NCBI GenBank assembly: GCA_024280295.1
Contig: JAJRQK010000062.1
Location: 1-62,122 of the forward strand
Direction: 5' to 3'
DNA: 62,122 bases
Source of the DNA: Bacteroidota bacterium
GTDB lineage: Bacteria; Bacteroidota; Bacteroidia; Flavobacteriales_D; Crocinitomicaceae
The notes under the pieces: model-generated
Told to the model about the DNA's origin: nothing
The model's input: only the letters and a program-made list of their open reading frames with translations
Database searches by the model: none
Translations under genes and position numbers: made by a program
Shown: positions 9,465 through 18,935 of the stretch, piece after piece
Layout of the letters: each line of letters opens with the position of its first letter
Position numbering within the stretch: the stretch's first letter is position 1

Positions 9465-10487
9465 GTGGAAGAAGATTCGTTCGATTATAGAAATGAGCAA
9501 CCAGAAAGAGATCAGGATTATGATAAGGTTCTGCGTCCTAAACAGCTTGAAGATTTTGCAGGACAGCCTAAGGTTGTCGCCAATTTGAGCATCTTTGTTG
9601 AGGCTGCTACTCTGAGAAATGAACCATTGGACCATGTCTTACTACACGGACCTCCTGGATTGGGTAAAACAACGCTTGCAAATATTATCGCGAATGAACT
9701 TAATGCTAGTTGTAAAGTCACAAGCGGCCCCGTTCTTGATAAACCTGGAGACTTGGCAGGTTTATTGACCAATCTTGAGCGTGGAGATGTTCTTTTTATC
9801 GATGAAATTCATCGTTTGAGTCCTGTTATTGAAGAGTATCTTTATTCAGCAATGGAAGATTATTGTATCGACATTATGATCGATAGTGGGCCTAATGCAC
9901 GAACAGTTCAGATAGAGTTGAATCCATTTACACTTATCGGTGCAACAACAAGATCAGGTTTATTAACCTCTCCACTTCGTGCTAGATTTGGAATTAACTC
10001 TCGCTTAGAGTATTACGACTCTAAAACGCTAACTCTGATTGTAGAAAGATCCGCTGGGTTACTTGAAATTCCGATTAAAGAAGATGCAGCGTATCAAATT
10101 GCTTCAAGAAGTCGTGGAACTCCTAGAGTTGCGAACTCACTATTACGTCGTGTACGTGATTTTGCTCAAATCAAAGGGGATGGAACGATTACGCTTGAAA
10201 TTACAAATATTGCGTTAGAAGCACTAAATGTCGATCAAAGTGGTTTGGATGAAATGGACAACAAGATACTATCTACAATCATTGATAAGTTTGCTGGAGG
10301 TCCTGTGGGAATCACAACGATTGCTACTGCGATTGGTGAAAATGCGGGAACACTCGAAGAAGTCTATGAACCTTTTCTAATACAAGAAGGGTTTTTAATG
10401 CGAACATCCAGAGGGAGAAAGGCAACTGAACGTGCCTACAAGCATCTTGGGAAAGATCTTGGTTTTGCTCAAAGCGGATTATTTTAA
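9465..10487 (+). CDS. ruvB: Holliday junction branch-migration ATPase RuvB
   Basis: 340 residues, normal for RuvB. Visible motifs: Walker [12 protein letters not shown], Walker B DEIHR, sensor I GATTR, and the C-terminal winged helix with [17 protein letters not shown]. RuvB hexamers drive branch migration of Holliday junctions bound by RuvA. The start is a GTG: the frame upstream closes at a stop (9435-9437) with no ATG between, so GTG at 9465 is the only full-length start. The next gene overlaps by one base (TAATG), suggesting translational coupling. Confidence 0.96.
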   Translation: MEEDSFDYRNEQPERDQDYDKVLRPKQLEDFAGQPKVVANLSIFVEAATLRNEPLDHVLLHGPPGLGKTTLANIIANELNASCKVTSGPVLDKPGDLAGLLTNLERGDVLFIDEIHRLSPVIEEYLYSAMEDYCIDIMIDSGPNARTVQIELNPFTLIGATTRSGLLTSPLRARFGINSRLEYYDSKTLTLIVERSAGLLEIPIKEDAAYQIASRSRGTPRVANSLLRRVRDFAQIKGDGTITLEITNIALEALNVDQSGLDEMDNKILSTIIDKFAGGPVGITTIATAIGENAGTLEEVYEPFLIQEGFLMRTSRGRKATERAYKHLGKDLGFAQSGLF

Positions 10488-11047
10488 TGGCTGATCTTCA
10501 TGGACTTAATTCGAATGATGATTTAACTATAACCATAGTGGAATCTGGAGTAGTTTCCTGGGAGGATTTGATCAGAACTGTACAGCAATTTCATTATGGA
10601 AGAAATCAGAACAGGGTAGACTTGGAATTAGTTTGGTCAGAACGAAAGGGTACATGTAGTTCAAAACATGCATTTCTTAAAATGATAGCTGACCTTAATA
10701 ATATATCAGGAATTGAATTAATTCTTTGCATTTATAAGATGAGAGGAAGTAATACTTCTGGTGTAGGAAAAATTTTAACGGAAAATAAGATTGACTATAT
10801 CCCTGAAGCACATTGCTACCTTAGAACTAAATTAGGCCCGATGGATATCACGAATGTTCAGTCTAATATTAACCGAATTGAAGATGATATTTTGGAGTCA
10901 CAAATTATAAGTGTTAATCAAGTTGATTCTTTCAAAGTGAATTATCATAAGGAGTATATCCGAAGATGGGCGAAACAATATTCGAGTAAATCTTTTGCTG
11001 AAGTTTGGGATATTCGAGAAAAGTGTATTGAAGCTCTTGAAAAATAA
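10487..11047 (+). CDS. Small protein with a transglutaminase-like Cys-His-Asp triad
   Basis: 186 residues, no signal peptide or membrane segment. I do not recognise a named family, but the spacing C57 ([11 protein letters not shown]), H109 (PEAHCYL) and D120 (GPMDITN) matches the catalytic order of the transglutaminase/papain-like fold, where Cys begins a helix and His and Asp sit on adjacent strands. The protein is short and starts within the ruvB stop codon (1-base overlap), so it is probably made together with RuvB; queG follows 20 bp later. Enzymatic function is inference; it could be a cysteine peptidase, an amidase, or an inactive relative. Confidence 0.7.
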   Translation: MADLHGLNSNDDLTITIVESGVVSWEDLIRTVQQFHYGRNQNRVDLELVWSERKGTCSSKHAFLKMIADLNNISGIELILCIYKMRGSNTSGVGKILTENKIDYIPEAHCYLRTKLGPMDITNVQSNINRIEDDILESQIISVNQVDSFKVNYHKEYIRRWAKQYSSKSFAEVWDIREKCIEALEK

Positions 11048-11067
11048 ATCTTTGTATCTTACTTATC

Positions 11068-12000
11068 TTGAAAAATCTCACGGAGACACATACCATTCTA
11101 ATTAAAAATAAAGCGCTTGAGCTCGGCTTCATGTTTTGTGGTATATCGAAGGCTGACTTCTTAAAGGATGAAGTTGGACGATTAGAAACTTGGTTGAAAA
11201 ATAATCGACATGGGAAAATGGATTATATGGCGAATCATTTTGATAAACGCTTGGATCCAAGATTACTTGTGGATGATGCAAAAAGTGTCGTTTCATTGTT
11301 GTTGAATTACTTTCCGGAGGAAACACAGAAAGATACGGAAGCGCCAAAATTATCTAAGTATGCTTATGGACAAGATTATCACTTTATTATTAAGGACAAA
11401 CTCAAAGAGCTATTTCAATTTATCCATGAAGAAATCGGTGAAGTAGGAGGTCGAATGTTTGTTGATTCTGCTCCAGTTTTAGATAAGGCATGGGCGAAAA
11501 AAAGTGGATTAGGTTGGATCGGGAAGAATTCTAATCTAATTCATCCAAAACATGGATCATTTTTCTTTATTGCAGAACTTATTCTCGATCTCGAATTGAC
11601 TCCCGATGGCCCCATGAAAGATTACTGCGGAACATGTACTGCTTGTATTGATGAATGTCCAACAAATGCAATTATTGAACCATACGTAGTTGATGGGTCA
11701 AAATGTATTTCTTATCTAACCATTGAGCTGAAAGATGAATTATTGCCACCTGAATTCAAAGGGAAAATGGACAATTGGGTGTTTGGTTGCGACATTTGCC
11801 AAGATGTTTGTCCATGGAATAGGTTTTCAAAACCTACAAATATTGCTGCGTTTCAACCTCACGAAAACCTACTTCGAATGTCAAAAGTAGATTGGCACGA
11901 CCTAACCGAAGAGGTTTTTCAAGAATTATTTCGCAAAGGAGCAGTAAAAAGGACAAAATTCAAAGGGCTAACGCGTAATGTGAAATTCTTAACGAATTAG
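11068..12000 (+). CDS. queG: Epoxyqueuosine reductase QueG
   Basis: 310 residues from a TTG start; no ATG exists upstream in the intergenic gap and the first internal Met would remove the conserved [14 protein letters not shown] region. Two 4Fe-4S cluster motifs are present ([12 protein letters not shown], then [11 protein letters not shown] with an additional preceding Cys). The conserved segment [20 protein letters not shown] carries the catalytic Asp. QueG is a cobalamin-dependent enzyme for the last step of queuosine synthesis in tRNA. A near match to the -7 box (AATCTTTG at 11047-11054) suggests it may also have its own promoter. Confidence 0.94.
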   Translation: MKNLTETHTILIKNKALELGFMFCGISKADFLKDEVGRLETWLKNNRHGKMDYMANHFDKRLDPRLLVDDAKSVVSLLLNYFPEETQKDTEAPKLSKYAYGQDYHFIIKDKLKELFQFIHEEIGEVGGRMFVDSAPVLDKAWAKKSGLGWIGKNSNLIHPKHGSFFFIAELILDLELTPDGPMKDYCGTCTACIDECPTNAIIEPYVVDGSKCISYLTIELKDELLPPEFKGKMDNWVFGCDICQDVCPWNRFSKPTNIAAFQPHENLLRMSKVDWHDLTEEVFQELFRKGAVKRTKFKGLTRNVKFLTN

Positions 12001-12102
12001 ATTGGTTCAATTGTTGTCCGCTACCTCCTGGTCTTGTAACTTGTCCATTCAAACATTATCATTCTTAATGATGGTTGTATCGTAAGATTAAAGACACCTA
12101 TT

Positions 12103-13719
12103 ATGCCAGAAGAAAATCAAAATGGTTCCATCTCATATAGTCTTGCTCCTTATACTGGAGTATGGACGAAAGCTGAAGCGGGACACCTGCTCCGTCGTAC
12201 GATGTTCGGACCAACCAATCAACAAATAGTAGATACAGTTACGAACGGAATGGCTGCATCGGTTGTATCGCTGCTCACTATTCCTGCGATTATTCCTCCT
12301 GTGGCATACGAATCTGGAGAGACAATTACCACCTTTGGAAACCCTTGGGTAGCGGATGTCTACCCAACTAACCCTGTTGACTTGACAAGTACAATTAATG
12401 CACGAAACCTGTCACTTGCAGTTTGGATTGTGAAACGAATGAATGAAGAAACCTATTCAATTGCCGAAAAAATGTGTTTGTTCTGGCAAAACCATTTTGC
12501 AGCGCCTTTTTGTATAGATCCACGTGCAACCTATGATTATCACGCACTCATAAGATCACATGCACTCGGTAATTTTAAACAATTCGCAAAAGATGTCACA
12601 ATCAATCCTTGCATGTTATTGTTTTTAAATGGAGCTACAAACACGCTGTACAGTCCAAATGAAAATTATGCCCGCGAATTACTCGAACTTTTTACAATTG
12701 GGAAGGGTGATCAAATTGCTGTGGGAGATTATACAACTTACAAAGAAGAAGACGTTGCAGCTGGCGCGAAAATACTCACGGGTTACATCGTTGACGGGCT
12801 AGTGAGCGATACGATTCCAAATGTGACTGCTAACTATACTGCACTATATCACGACACAACGACCAAAACACTTTCGACTCACTTTGGAAGCGTATCAGTA
12901 CCAAATGCGGGTGCAGCTGAATATTCAAATTATATTGATATCATCTTTCAGCAAAATACGCTGGCTGAATACATGTGTAGAAACATCTATCGCTATTTTG
13001 TGAACTATGACCTCACAGTAGATGTTGAAACGAATGTAATTCCAGACATGGCTGCAACGTTGATTGCGAATAACTATGAAATTCTTCCAGTAATGACGGA
13101 GTTATTATCTAGTCAACATTTCTATGATATATCAGTCCGAGGAGCCCTAATTAAAAGTCCACTAGACATGATGTTCTCGGTATTTAATAGCACTGAATCT
13201 GTACCGGGATTTGATTTATTAACGGATTCTGAAATGTATGCATTTATCTATTCCGTTTGCGATGTTATGGGACAATCGTATGCTGAACCTCCAAGTGTTG
13301 CTGGTTGGCCTGCATATTATCAAGAACCTTCATTTTCGCAATTATGGTTAAATTCTGCATATATCAAACTGCGATTTAAAATTACTGATTTCGCTACTAT
13401 TTATACTGGAGTACCTGGAAATGGCAACAATTGGAAATTGAGTGTTTTCACTTTTCTAGATAGCCTCTCATCTCCAGCGGATCCAGTTGCCGTGATCGAT
13501 GATATTGCCGATGTTTTTGCGCCAAAAGGTTTAGATATGGCACAAAAATTATTGCTCAAAGCGATTCTAACCAATGGTTTACCAGATTTTGAGTGGACGG
13601 TACAATACAACGATTATGTTGCGAATCCGGGAAACGTGACCTTTTCGGATCCAGTGAAATTGAGAATAGAGTTGGTACTTCAACGAATGTTTCAAATGCC
13701 AGAATTTCAAACAATATAG
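12103..13719 (+). CDS. DUF1800 family protein
   Basis: 538 residues. Characteristic DUF1800 segments: AGHLLRRTMFGPTNQQI near the N-terminus, KMCLFWQNHFAAPF, and ENYARELLELFTIGKGD. The catalytic role of the family is not established. DUF1800 genes nearly always sit next to a DUF1501 gene, as here (15-18 bp gap), and the pair is thought to be exported. No classical signal peptide is visible at this N-terminus, so it may travel with its partner or use another route. It starts 102 bp after queG; I see no terminator between. Confidence 0.9.
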   Translation: MPEENQNGSISYSLAPYTGVWTKAEAGHLLRRTMFGPTNQQIVDTVTNGMAASVVSLLTIPAIIPPVAYESGETITTFGNPWVADVYPTNPVDLTSTINARNLSLAVWIVKRMNEETYSIAEKMCLFWQNHFAAPFCIDPRATYDYHALIRSHALGNFKQFAKDVTINPCMLLFLNGATNTLYSPNENYARELLELFTIGKGDQIAVGDYTTYKEEDVAAGAKILTGYIVDGLVSDTIPNVTANYTALYHDTTTKTLSTHFGSVSVPNAGAAEYSNYIDIIFQQNTLAEYMCRNIYRYFVNYDLTVDVETNVIPDMAATLIANNYEILPVMTELLSSQHFYDISVRGALIKSPLDMMFSVFNSTESVPGFDLLTDSEMYAFIYSVCDVMGQSYAEPPSVAGWPAYYQEPSFSQLWLNSAYIKLRFKITDFATIYTGVPGNGNNWKLSVFTFLDSLSSPADPVAVIDDIADVFAPKGLDMAQKLLLKAILTNGLPDFEWTVQYNDYVANPGNVTFSDPVKLRIELVLQRMFQMPEFQTI

Positions 13720-13737
13720 TTCCCAAAAAACAAAGTG

Positions 13738-15291
13738 ATGAAAAGAAGAGAATTTGTAAGAAACTTAGCACTTATTTCAGCGGGAACACCAATCCTTTTG
13801 AAGGAAATGCAATTTCAATCCATTGGAAAACCCTTATTTGGAGTAGCCAAAAGTGCAGAAGATAGAGTGCTGGTTATTATTCGCATGAATGGTGGGAATG
13901 ATGGACTAAATACGGTTATTCCACGAGATCAATATGCGAACTTATCGATTCAACGAAGTAATGTTTTGGTGGCAGAAGCATCTGTATTGCCGCTAACAAC
14001 AGAAGTTGGATTGCATCCAAAAATGACGAGTATGGAGGCAATGTACAATAACGGAAAACTCGGGATTGTGCAAAATGTTGGTTATCCCGATCAGAATAGG
14101 TCACATTTTAGATCGATGGACATCTGGAGCTCTGGATTAATTAACACTCCTCCGGATACAGGATGGTTAGGTCGTCACTTGGACTTAGAATACCCAGGTT
14201 ATCCTACCGGCTATCCTAGTGGAGTATGTCCAGACCCATTTGCAGTGAGTCTGGGGTATGAAGTTTCTTCAACCTGTCAAGGGATTTTAGCAAATTTCAG
14301 TCAAGCAGTGGAGGATCCTTTTGATGTCTATAATTTATCCGCGGGCGGGTCTATAAATGATGGGACCTATTATGGAGATCACATGGAGTACATTACAACA
14401 TTGATCAATCAAGCAAATGCGTATGGAGCTCAAATTAATACTGCAGCCAATGCCGGAGGAACAAGCACGATACCCTACGACCTCCTTAATCCAGTTGCAA
14501 AGCAATTATCGTATGTCGCTCAAATGATTGATGGCGGATTGAAATCAAACGTATATATCATTAATGTAAATGGATTTGACACACATGATTCACAAGTTGC
14601 AACAACAAGTACAGAGGATGGAAATCACGCTGATCTCTTGAAGCAAATATCTGATGCTGTTGGTTGGTTCCAGGATGATTTAGCGGTCAGAAATCTTGAA
14701 TCCAGAGTTGTTGGGATGACTTTTTCAGAATTTGGACGACAAGTTGCATCAAACGCTAGTTTAGGTACGGATCATGGTGATGCTGCACCTCTTTTGCTTT
14801 TCGGAAGCTGCTTAAGCACAAGCATATTAGGTGCAAATCCAGTAATTGATAGCACAATTACAAATCAAATGGGGGTTCCTATGCAAATCGACTTTCGTGA
14901 TGTATATGCATCAGTGTTAAAAGATTGGTTTGGCGTTGGAACAACAGAAATTCAGTCATTCTTTGAACATACAGTGACATACTATTCTCTTGTAGGAGGA
15001 TGTGGTGTTGGACTTGTTGAAGAGACAGAATTAGCCTCCGATCAAGCAATTGTATTCCCGAATCCTGCTGTGAACAATGCCCAGTTGCGTTTTATAGCAA
15101 AAAGCGAATGGGTGCAAATTGATGTTCACGACATTAATCAACGGATTGTTGCAATTCTTTATGATGGTAATCTTGAAGAGGGAGAACACAATATGCCGAT
15201 GGAATTAGGTTACCTAGCTGCTGGTTCGTATGTGATCTCGATCCAAAAAGAATCTGGAAATGCACAAGTGAAATTGGTGAAAGTAGAATAG
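13738..15291 (+). CDS. DUF1501 family protein with Tat-like leader and T9SS C-terminal sorting domain
   Basis: A GTG at 13735 directly precedes ATG 13738; ATG is preferred (517 residues). The N-terminus MKRREFVRNLALISAG resembles a twin-arginine leader. The core is DUF1501 (sulfatase/alkaline-phosphatase-like fold): RVLVIIRMNGGNDGLNTVIP, then FSEFGRQVASN and GTDHGDAAPLLLFG. The last ~75 residues form a type IX sorting domain (VFPNPAVNNAQ ... LAAGSYVISI ... VKLVKVE), predicting transport to the cell surface. The enzyme activity is unknown. It forms a unit with the DUF1800 gene upstream. Confidence 0.9.
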   Translation: MKRREFVRNLALISAGTPILLKEMQFQSIGKPLFGVAKSAEDRVLVIIRMNGGNDGLNTVIPRDQYANLSIQRSNVLVAEASVLPLTTEVGLHPKMTSMEAMYNNGKLGIVQNVGYPDQNRSHFRSMDIWSSGLINTPPDTGWLGRHLDLEYPGYPTGYPSGVCPDPFAVSLGYEVSSTCQGILANFSQAVEDPFDVYNLSAGGSINDGTYYGDHMEYITTLINQANAYGAQINTAANAGGTSTIPYDLLNPVAKQLSYVAQMIDGGLKSNVYIINVNGFDTHDSQVATTSTEDGNHADLLKQISDAVGWFQDDLAVRNLESRVVGMTFSEFGRQVASNASLGTDHGDAAPLLLFGSCLSTSILGANPVIDSTITNQMGVPMQIDFRDVYASVLKDWFGVGTTEIQSFFEHTVTYYSLVGGCGVGLVEETELASDQAIVFPNPAVNNAQLRFIAKSEWVQIDVHDINQRIVAILYDGNLEEGEHNMPMELGYLAAGSYVISIQKESGNAQVKLVKVE

Positions 15292-15388
15292 GATAGTATT
15301 CAAACTCTAGCAATTCAAACTTATAATTGACAACGATTGATCAAAATAATGATTGAACTTAATCGTGAAGCTAGTTTTATTCGCGTTA

Positions 15389-15517
15389 GGGATAGTCGCG
15401 GCATCCTTTTCCCTTCTCAAATTACAACTTCAAAGGCTTAAATTTAAGTTACTAAGCTTACAGCTTCTCTTACCCAACCGTAGAGGGGGAAAGATACAGC
15501 AGATGCCTATGCGACCC
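15389..15517. other. Structured intergenic element, long imperfect hairpin
   Basis: Between the convergent DUF1501 and carboxylase genes. Nested pairing is visible: GTCGC (15395-15399) with GCGAC (15511-15515); GGCATC (15400-15405) with GATGCC (15502-15507); and a 12-bp stem, 15406-15417 with 15482-15493, including two G-T pairs. Only a 3-base bulge interrupts the first two stems. The apical ~65 bases contain a 12-bp palindrome CTTAAATTTAAG (15437-15448). From memory, similar GC-rich elements recur between genes in other Bacteroidota genomes; whether this is an RNA, a terminator or a repeat is not settled by the sequence. Confidence 0.6.
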
Positions 15518-15547
15518 GATCAAGGGGGCATGGGAAAACGCCCAAAT

Positions 15548-17095
15548 TTACATTGGAATATTACCGTGCTTTCGTTTAGGCAGCACTTCCGACTTATTCT
15601 CTAGCATTCTGAAAGAGGCAAGCAATTTTTCACGTGTTTCTTCTGGTAAAATTACCGCATCAATAATTCCTCGTTCAGCTGCTCGGTATGGGTTCGCAAA
15701 TTCATCTGCATATTCAGTTTCTTTTTCCTTCCAACTAGCTTCTGAATCTTCGGCTGCTGCAATTTCACGCTTAAAGATAATTTCCGCTGCTCCTTTCGCT
15801 CCCATCACAGCTATCTCTGCAGTTGGCCAAGCAAAATTGAAATCTGCACCAATGCTTTTTGAATTCATCACATCAAATGCTCCACCATAAGCTTTGCGAA
15901 TGATCACTGTAATTCTTGGAACTGTTGCTTCTGAAAATGCATACAAAAGCTTTGCACCATGAGTAATAATTCCATTCCATTCTTGATCCGTTCCTGGCAA
16001 AAACCCAGGAACATCTTCTAAAACAAGCAAAGGAATATTAAACGCGTCACAGAAACGAACAAATCTTGCCCCTTTTCTAGATGAGTCGATGTCCAACACA
16101 CCCGCCATTACTGAAGGTTGATTCGCAATTATGCCTATTGTTCTTCCTTCCAAACGCGCGAATCCAACTACGATATTTTTAGCAAAATCAGCGTGGACTT
16201 CTCGAAATGATTTATCATCAATAATTGCGTCCAATACTTTCACCATATCATAAGGCAATGTGCTATTTTCTGGAAGAATAGACTGAATTGCGGTAATTTT
16301 AGCTTTACTAAACTCAAATTGAGATGGATTTGGCGCCAACTCCTGCGAGTTTTGAGGCAAATAAGTGAGAATATCACGAACTTGCTTGATCACTTCTACA
16401 TCATTTGCACCCGTAAAGTGATTCACTCCTGATTTTTCAGCATGTGTTTTTGCTCCACCTAAATCCTCAGATGTTACTTCTTCGTGGGTCACAGTTTTAA
16501 CAACATTCGGACCTGTAACAAACATGTATGAAGTATCCTCGACCATGAAGATGAAATCAGTTAGTGCAGGTGAATAAACTGCTCCGCCAGCACAGGGTCC
16601 CATTACAAGACTCAATTGTGGAATCACACCAGAAGCCTTTGTGTTCCGATAAAAAATATCAGCATAACCTGCCAAAGAAACCACTCCCTCTTGAATCCGA
16701 GCACCTCCCGAATCATTTATCCCGATCAGTGGAGCGCCATTTTTTAAAGCAAGATCCATTACGCGACAAATTTTATCAGCGTGAGATTTTGAAAGTGATC
16801 CTCCTAGAACAGTGAAGTCTTGAGAAAAGACGTAAATGGGGCGACCGTGAATAGTTCCGTAACCAGTTACAACTCCATCGCCTGGAAATTTCATTTTATC
16901 AAGACCGAATGCGTTAGATTGATGCTCAACAAACATTCCAATTTCTTGAAATGAATCCTCATCCATCAGCAATAATATTCGTTCACGAGCAGTCAGTTTT
17001 CCTTTTTCGTGTTGACGTTCAACTCTATCTGCTCCACCTCCCAGTTTAGAAGCTTCGCGTTTATCTATTAATTGCTGATTTTTGTTCATCATCAT
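15548..17095 (-). CDS. Acyl-CoA carboxylase carboxyltransferase subunit (propionyl-CoA carboxylase beta type)
   Basis: 515 residues, the usual size. Carboxyltransferase motifs: [40 protein letters not shown], and the C-terminal half with [22 protein letters not shown] and [12 protein letters not shown]. The enzyme moves carboxyl from carboxybiotin to an acyl-CoA (probably propionyl-CoA, or methylmalonyl-CoA in the decarboxylase direction). No biotin carboxylase or biotin carrier gene is nearby. Three consecutive ATG codons occur at the start (17095, 17092, 17089); the true one is undecided. A TATCTTTG box lies upstream. Confidence 0.93.
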   Translation of the reverse strand: MMMNKNQQLIDKREASKLGGGADRVERQHEKGKLTARERILLLMDEDSFQEIGMFVEHQSNAFGLDKMKFPGDGVVTGYGTIHGRPIYVFSQDFTVLGGSLSKSHADKICRVMDLALKNGAPLIGINDSGGARIQEGVVSLAGYADIFYRNTKASGVIPQLSLVMGPCAGGAVYSPALTDFIFMVEDTSYMFVTGPNVVKTVTHEEVTSEDLGGAKTHAEKSGVNHFTGANDVEVIKQVRDILTYLPQNSQELAPNPSQFEFSKAKITAIQSILPENSTLPYDMVKVLDAIIDDKSFREVHADFAKNIVVGFARLEGRTIGIIANQPSVMAGVLDIDSSRKGARFVRFCDAFNIPLLVLEDVPGFLPGTDQEWNGIITHGAKLLYAFSEATVPRITVIIRKAYGGAFDVMNSKSIGADFNFAWPTAEIAVMGAKGAAEIIFKREIAAAEDSEASWKEKETEYADEFANPYRAAERGIIDAVILPEETREKLLASFRMLENKSEVLPKRKHGNIPM

Positions 17096-17115
17096 CGGCT
17101 TTAAATTTACCTAGA

Positions 17116-17123
17116 CAAAGATA
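17116..17123 (-). promoter_or_regulatory. Probable -7 promoter box of the carboxylase gene
   Basis: TATCTTTG on the minus strand is a perfect TAnnTTTG match, 20-26 bp upstream of the three possible ATG starts. Confidence 0.55.
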
Positions 17124-17183
17124 ATTTAATCCTTGGTTCACAGTGAAAATCAGAATTCCCATCTCAACAAAATTGTGTTAATT

Positions 17184-17350
17184 ACTAATTAGTTGATTTT
17201 GGCTGCCGGTTCGCTCATCAACCTTTAGTGTGCTCATGGTATTGTTGCGCAGTAAACCTGTCCGGGTGCTTCTGTCGCATCCGTCAGTTACCGCGCCACG
17301 CATCCCATTTCACCCAGCTATCAGTTTCTGTGAGAGCAGGGCGCGATTGT
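17184..17350. other. GC-rich intergenic segment of unknown nature
   Basis: The 330-bp gap between the carboxylase and the L,D-transpeptidase gene contains about 165 bp that are clearly more GC-rich than the AT-rich flanks. No ORF of convincing length exists on either strand; the minus strand has short frames broken by stops (for example MRQKHPDRFTAQQYHEHTKG). It could be a non-coding RNA, a decayed gene or foreign DNA. I cannot identify it. Confidence 0.35.
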
Positions 17351-17425
17351 CTATAATACACAAAATACAGAACGAAGTACTTTAGAGGTTGCCCTTGAGA
17401 ATTGCTAATATTAAAACCACTTCAA

Positions 17426-18019
17426 TTAAGGAATAATCTTCATCGTGGTGTATTTGCTAATCGACTTATATAAGTCTGTAACATCAGCGTTTGTCAATGA
17501 AATACAACCAAGGGTCCAATTTGTGCGCGAAGAAATCAAGTCATCTGCTCCTTCGGGTACTCCGTGAATCCCAATTTCACCACCAATTGTTCCACTCGAT
17601 TCAATCACACCATCAGCTTTTCGCTTATTAAAACGTCGCCAAGATTCTTCATTTGGATAATCGACCCAGATAAAGTAGGACCAACTTTTATGTGGGTACA
17701 TGCTACGAATGCCAAACTCTCCCTCTGGTGTGCAACCATCGCCCTCTTGATGCTTATCATCTATTTCATTGAACCCAAAGACACATGGATAAGTAATCAG
17801 TAACGAGTCCTTGTGATAGACTTTTAGCGTATATTCGGATTTATCAATAAGTATTTTCAAGTTCTTTTTCAGAAACCCGCCATTTCTTGTGATCTCTTGC
17901 AAAGATAATTTGGGCACACTTACTTCAGATGACTCTAATTTTTTTAGCTGCTCTGAATTGGTTTGTGTGCACCCATAAAAGGAAATAAATGCAATTATAA
18001 AGATGGTGGAATTTCTCAT
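17426..18019 (-). CDS. L,D-transpeptidase (YkuD) family lipoprotein
   Basis: A TTG at 18037 extends the frame, but ATG 18019 gives an ideal lipoprotein leader (MRNSTIFIIAFISFYGC), so 197 residues are annotated. The YkuD domain shows the catalytic signature: His in IGIHGVPEG and nucleophile C172 in NWTLGCISL. Such enzymes form 3-3 peptidoglycan crosslinks or attach proteins to peptidoglycan; the lipobox places this one on the periplasmic side of a membrane. It stands alone; the neighbours do not refine its role. Confidence 0.9.
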   Translation of the reverse strand: MRNSTIFIIAFISFYGCTQTNSEQLKKLESSEVSVPKLSLQEITRNGGFLKKNLKILIDKSEYTLKVYHKDSLLITYPCVFGFNEIDDKHQEGDGCTPEGEFGIRSMYPHKSWSYFIWVDYPNEESWRRFNKRKADGVIESSGTIGGEIGIHGVPEGADDLISSRTNWTLGCISLTNADVTDLYKSISKYTTMKIIP

Positions 18020-18132
18020 TTTATAGCTATTGGTCAAAGTGACAACTCATTTTGTTTGAAAAGTCACAAACATTGAGCCATATTTATGCTTTCACTAAAT
18101 AATTGTAATTTGCGCCTGTTTAAAGGACAGAC

Positions 18133-18867
18133 ATGATTTCAAAACTATCCATATTGATTCCTGCTTATAATGAAGCAGCCACGATTCACCTTATTTTGGA
18201 CAAGGTCAAGGCCGTGGAATTAACCAACAATATTGAGAAAGAAATCATTATTGTGAATGATTGTTCCACTGACGATACACATGGTGTAATCGAAAAATAC
18301 ATCGCTAACAATAGTGAGATGAATATCCAACTCCATCTTCAACCTAAAAATATGGGTAAAGGTGCGGCAATTCATCGTGGAATAGAGTTGGCAACGGGCG
18401 ATTATTTGGTTGTTCAAGATGCGGATTTAGAGTATGACCCAAGAGAATACAACGAACTACTTCAACCAGTAATTGACGGATTTGCAGATGTTGTTTATGG
18501 ATCGAGATTTCTGGGAAATAAACCACACAGAATTCTTTTCTACTGGCATTCCCGTGGGAACAAATTTTTAACGAACCTTTCCAATATGTTCACAAACTTG
18601 AACTTAACGGACATGGAAACATGCTATAAACTCATCAAAACTGAGATTGCTCAAGGACTTTATTTAAAAGAAAAACGCTTTGGATTTGAACCTGAACTGA
18701 CAGCAAAATTGGCCCGCAATAAAAAGTTAAGAATCTATGAGATTGGGATTTCTTATTACGGTAGAACCTATGAGGAGGGTAAAAAAATTGGATGGAAGGA
18801 TGGTTTCAGAGCGATTTATTCGATTGTTAAGTACAATGTTTTTTCCAGAAGAGCTACGAAGAAGTGA
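18133..18867 (+). CDS. Family 2 glycosyltransferase, dolichyl-phosphate mannose synthase-like
   Basis: 244 residues with a GT-A fold: [18 protein letters not shown] at the N-terminus, the nucleotide-sugar binding NDCSTDD, and the metal-binding QDADLEYDP. No membrane helices follow the catalytic domain, so it resembles soluble DPM1-type enzymes that charge a polyprenyl phosphate with a sugar. The acceptor and sugar cannot be read from sequence. Downstream (18876-18925) lies a low-complexity CCACGAAA/CCACAAAGGTCACAAAG stretch. Confidence 0.9.
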   Translation: MISKLSILIPAYNEAATIHLILDKVKAVELTNNIEKEIIIVNDCSTDDTHGVIEKYIANNSEMNIQLHLQPKNMGKGAAIHRGIELATGDYLVVQDADLEYDPREYNELLQPVIDGFADVVYGSRFLGNKPHRILFYWHSRGNKFLTNLSNMFTNLNLTDMETCYKLIKTEIAQGLYLKEKRFGFEPELTAKLARNKKLRIYEIGISYYGRTYEEGKKIGWKDGFRAIYSIVKYNVFSRRATKK

Positions 18868-18935
18868 CTTTGATAAACCACGAAACCACGAAACCACAAA
18901 GGTCACAAAGTTCCATTGGGTGAAATTTCACTTGC

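Noticed and set aside
15353-15604. 83-codon plus-strand ORF starting with TTG
   Set aside because: It covers the structured hairpin element and runs 57 bp into the oppositely oriented carboxylase gene; no conserved domain, and the DNA structure explains the open frame better.
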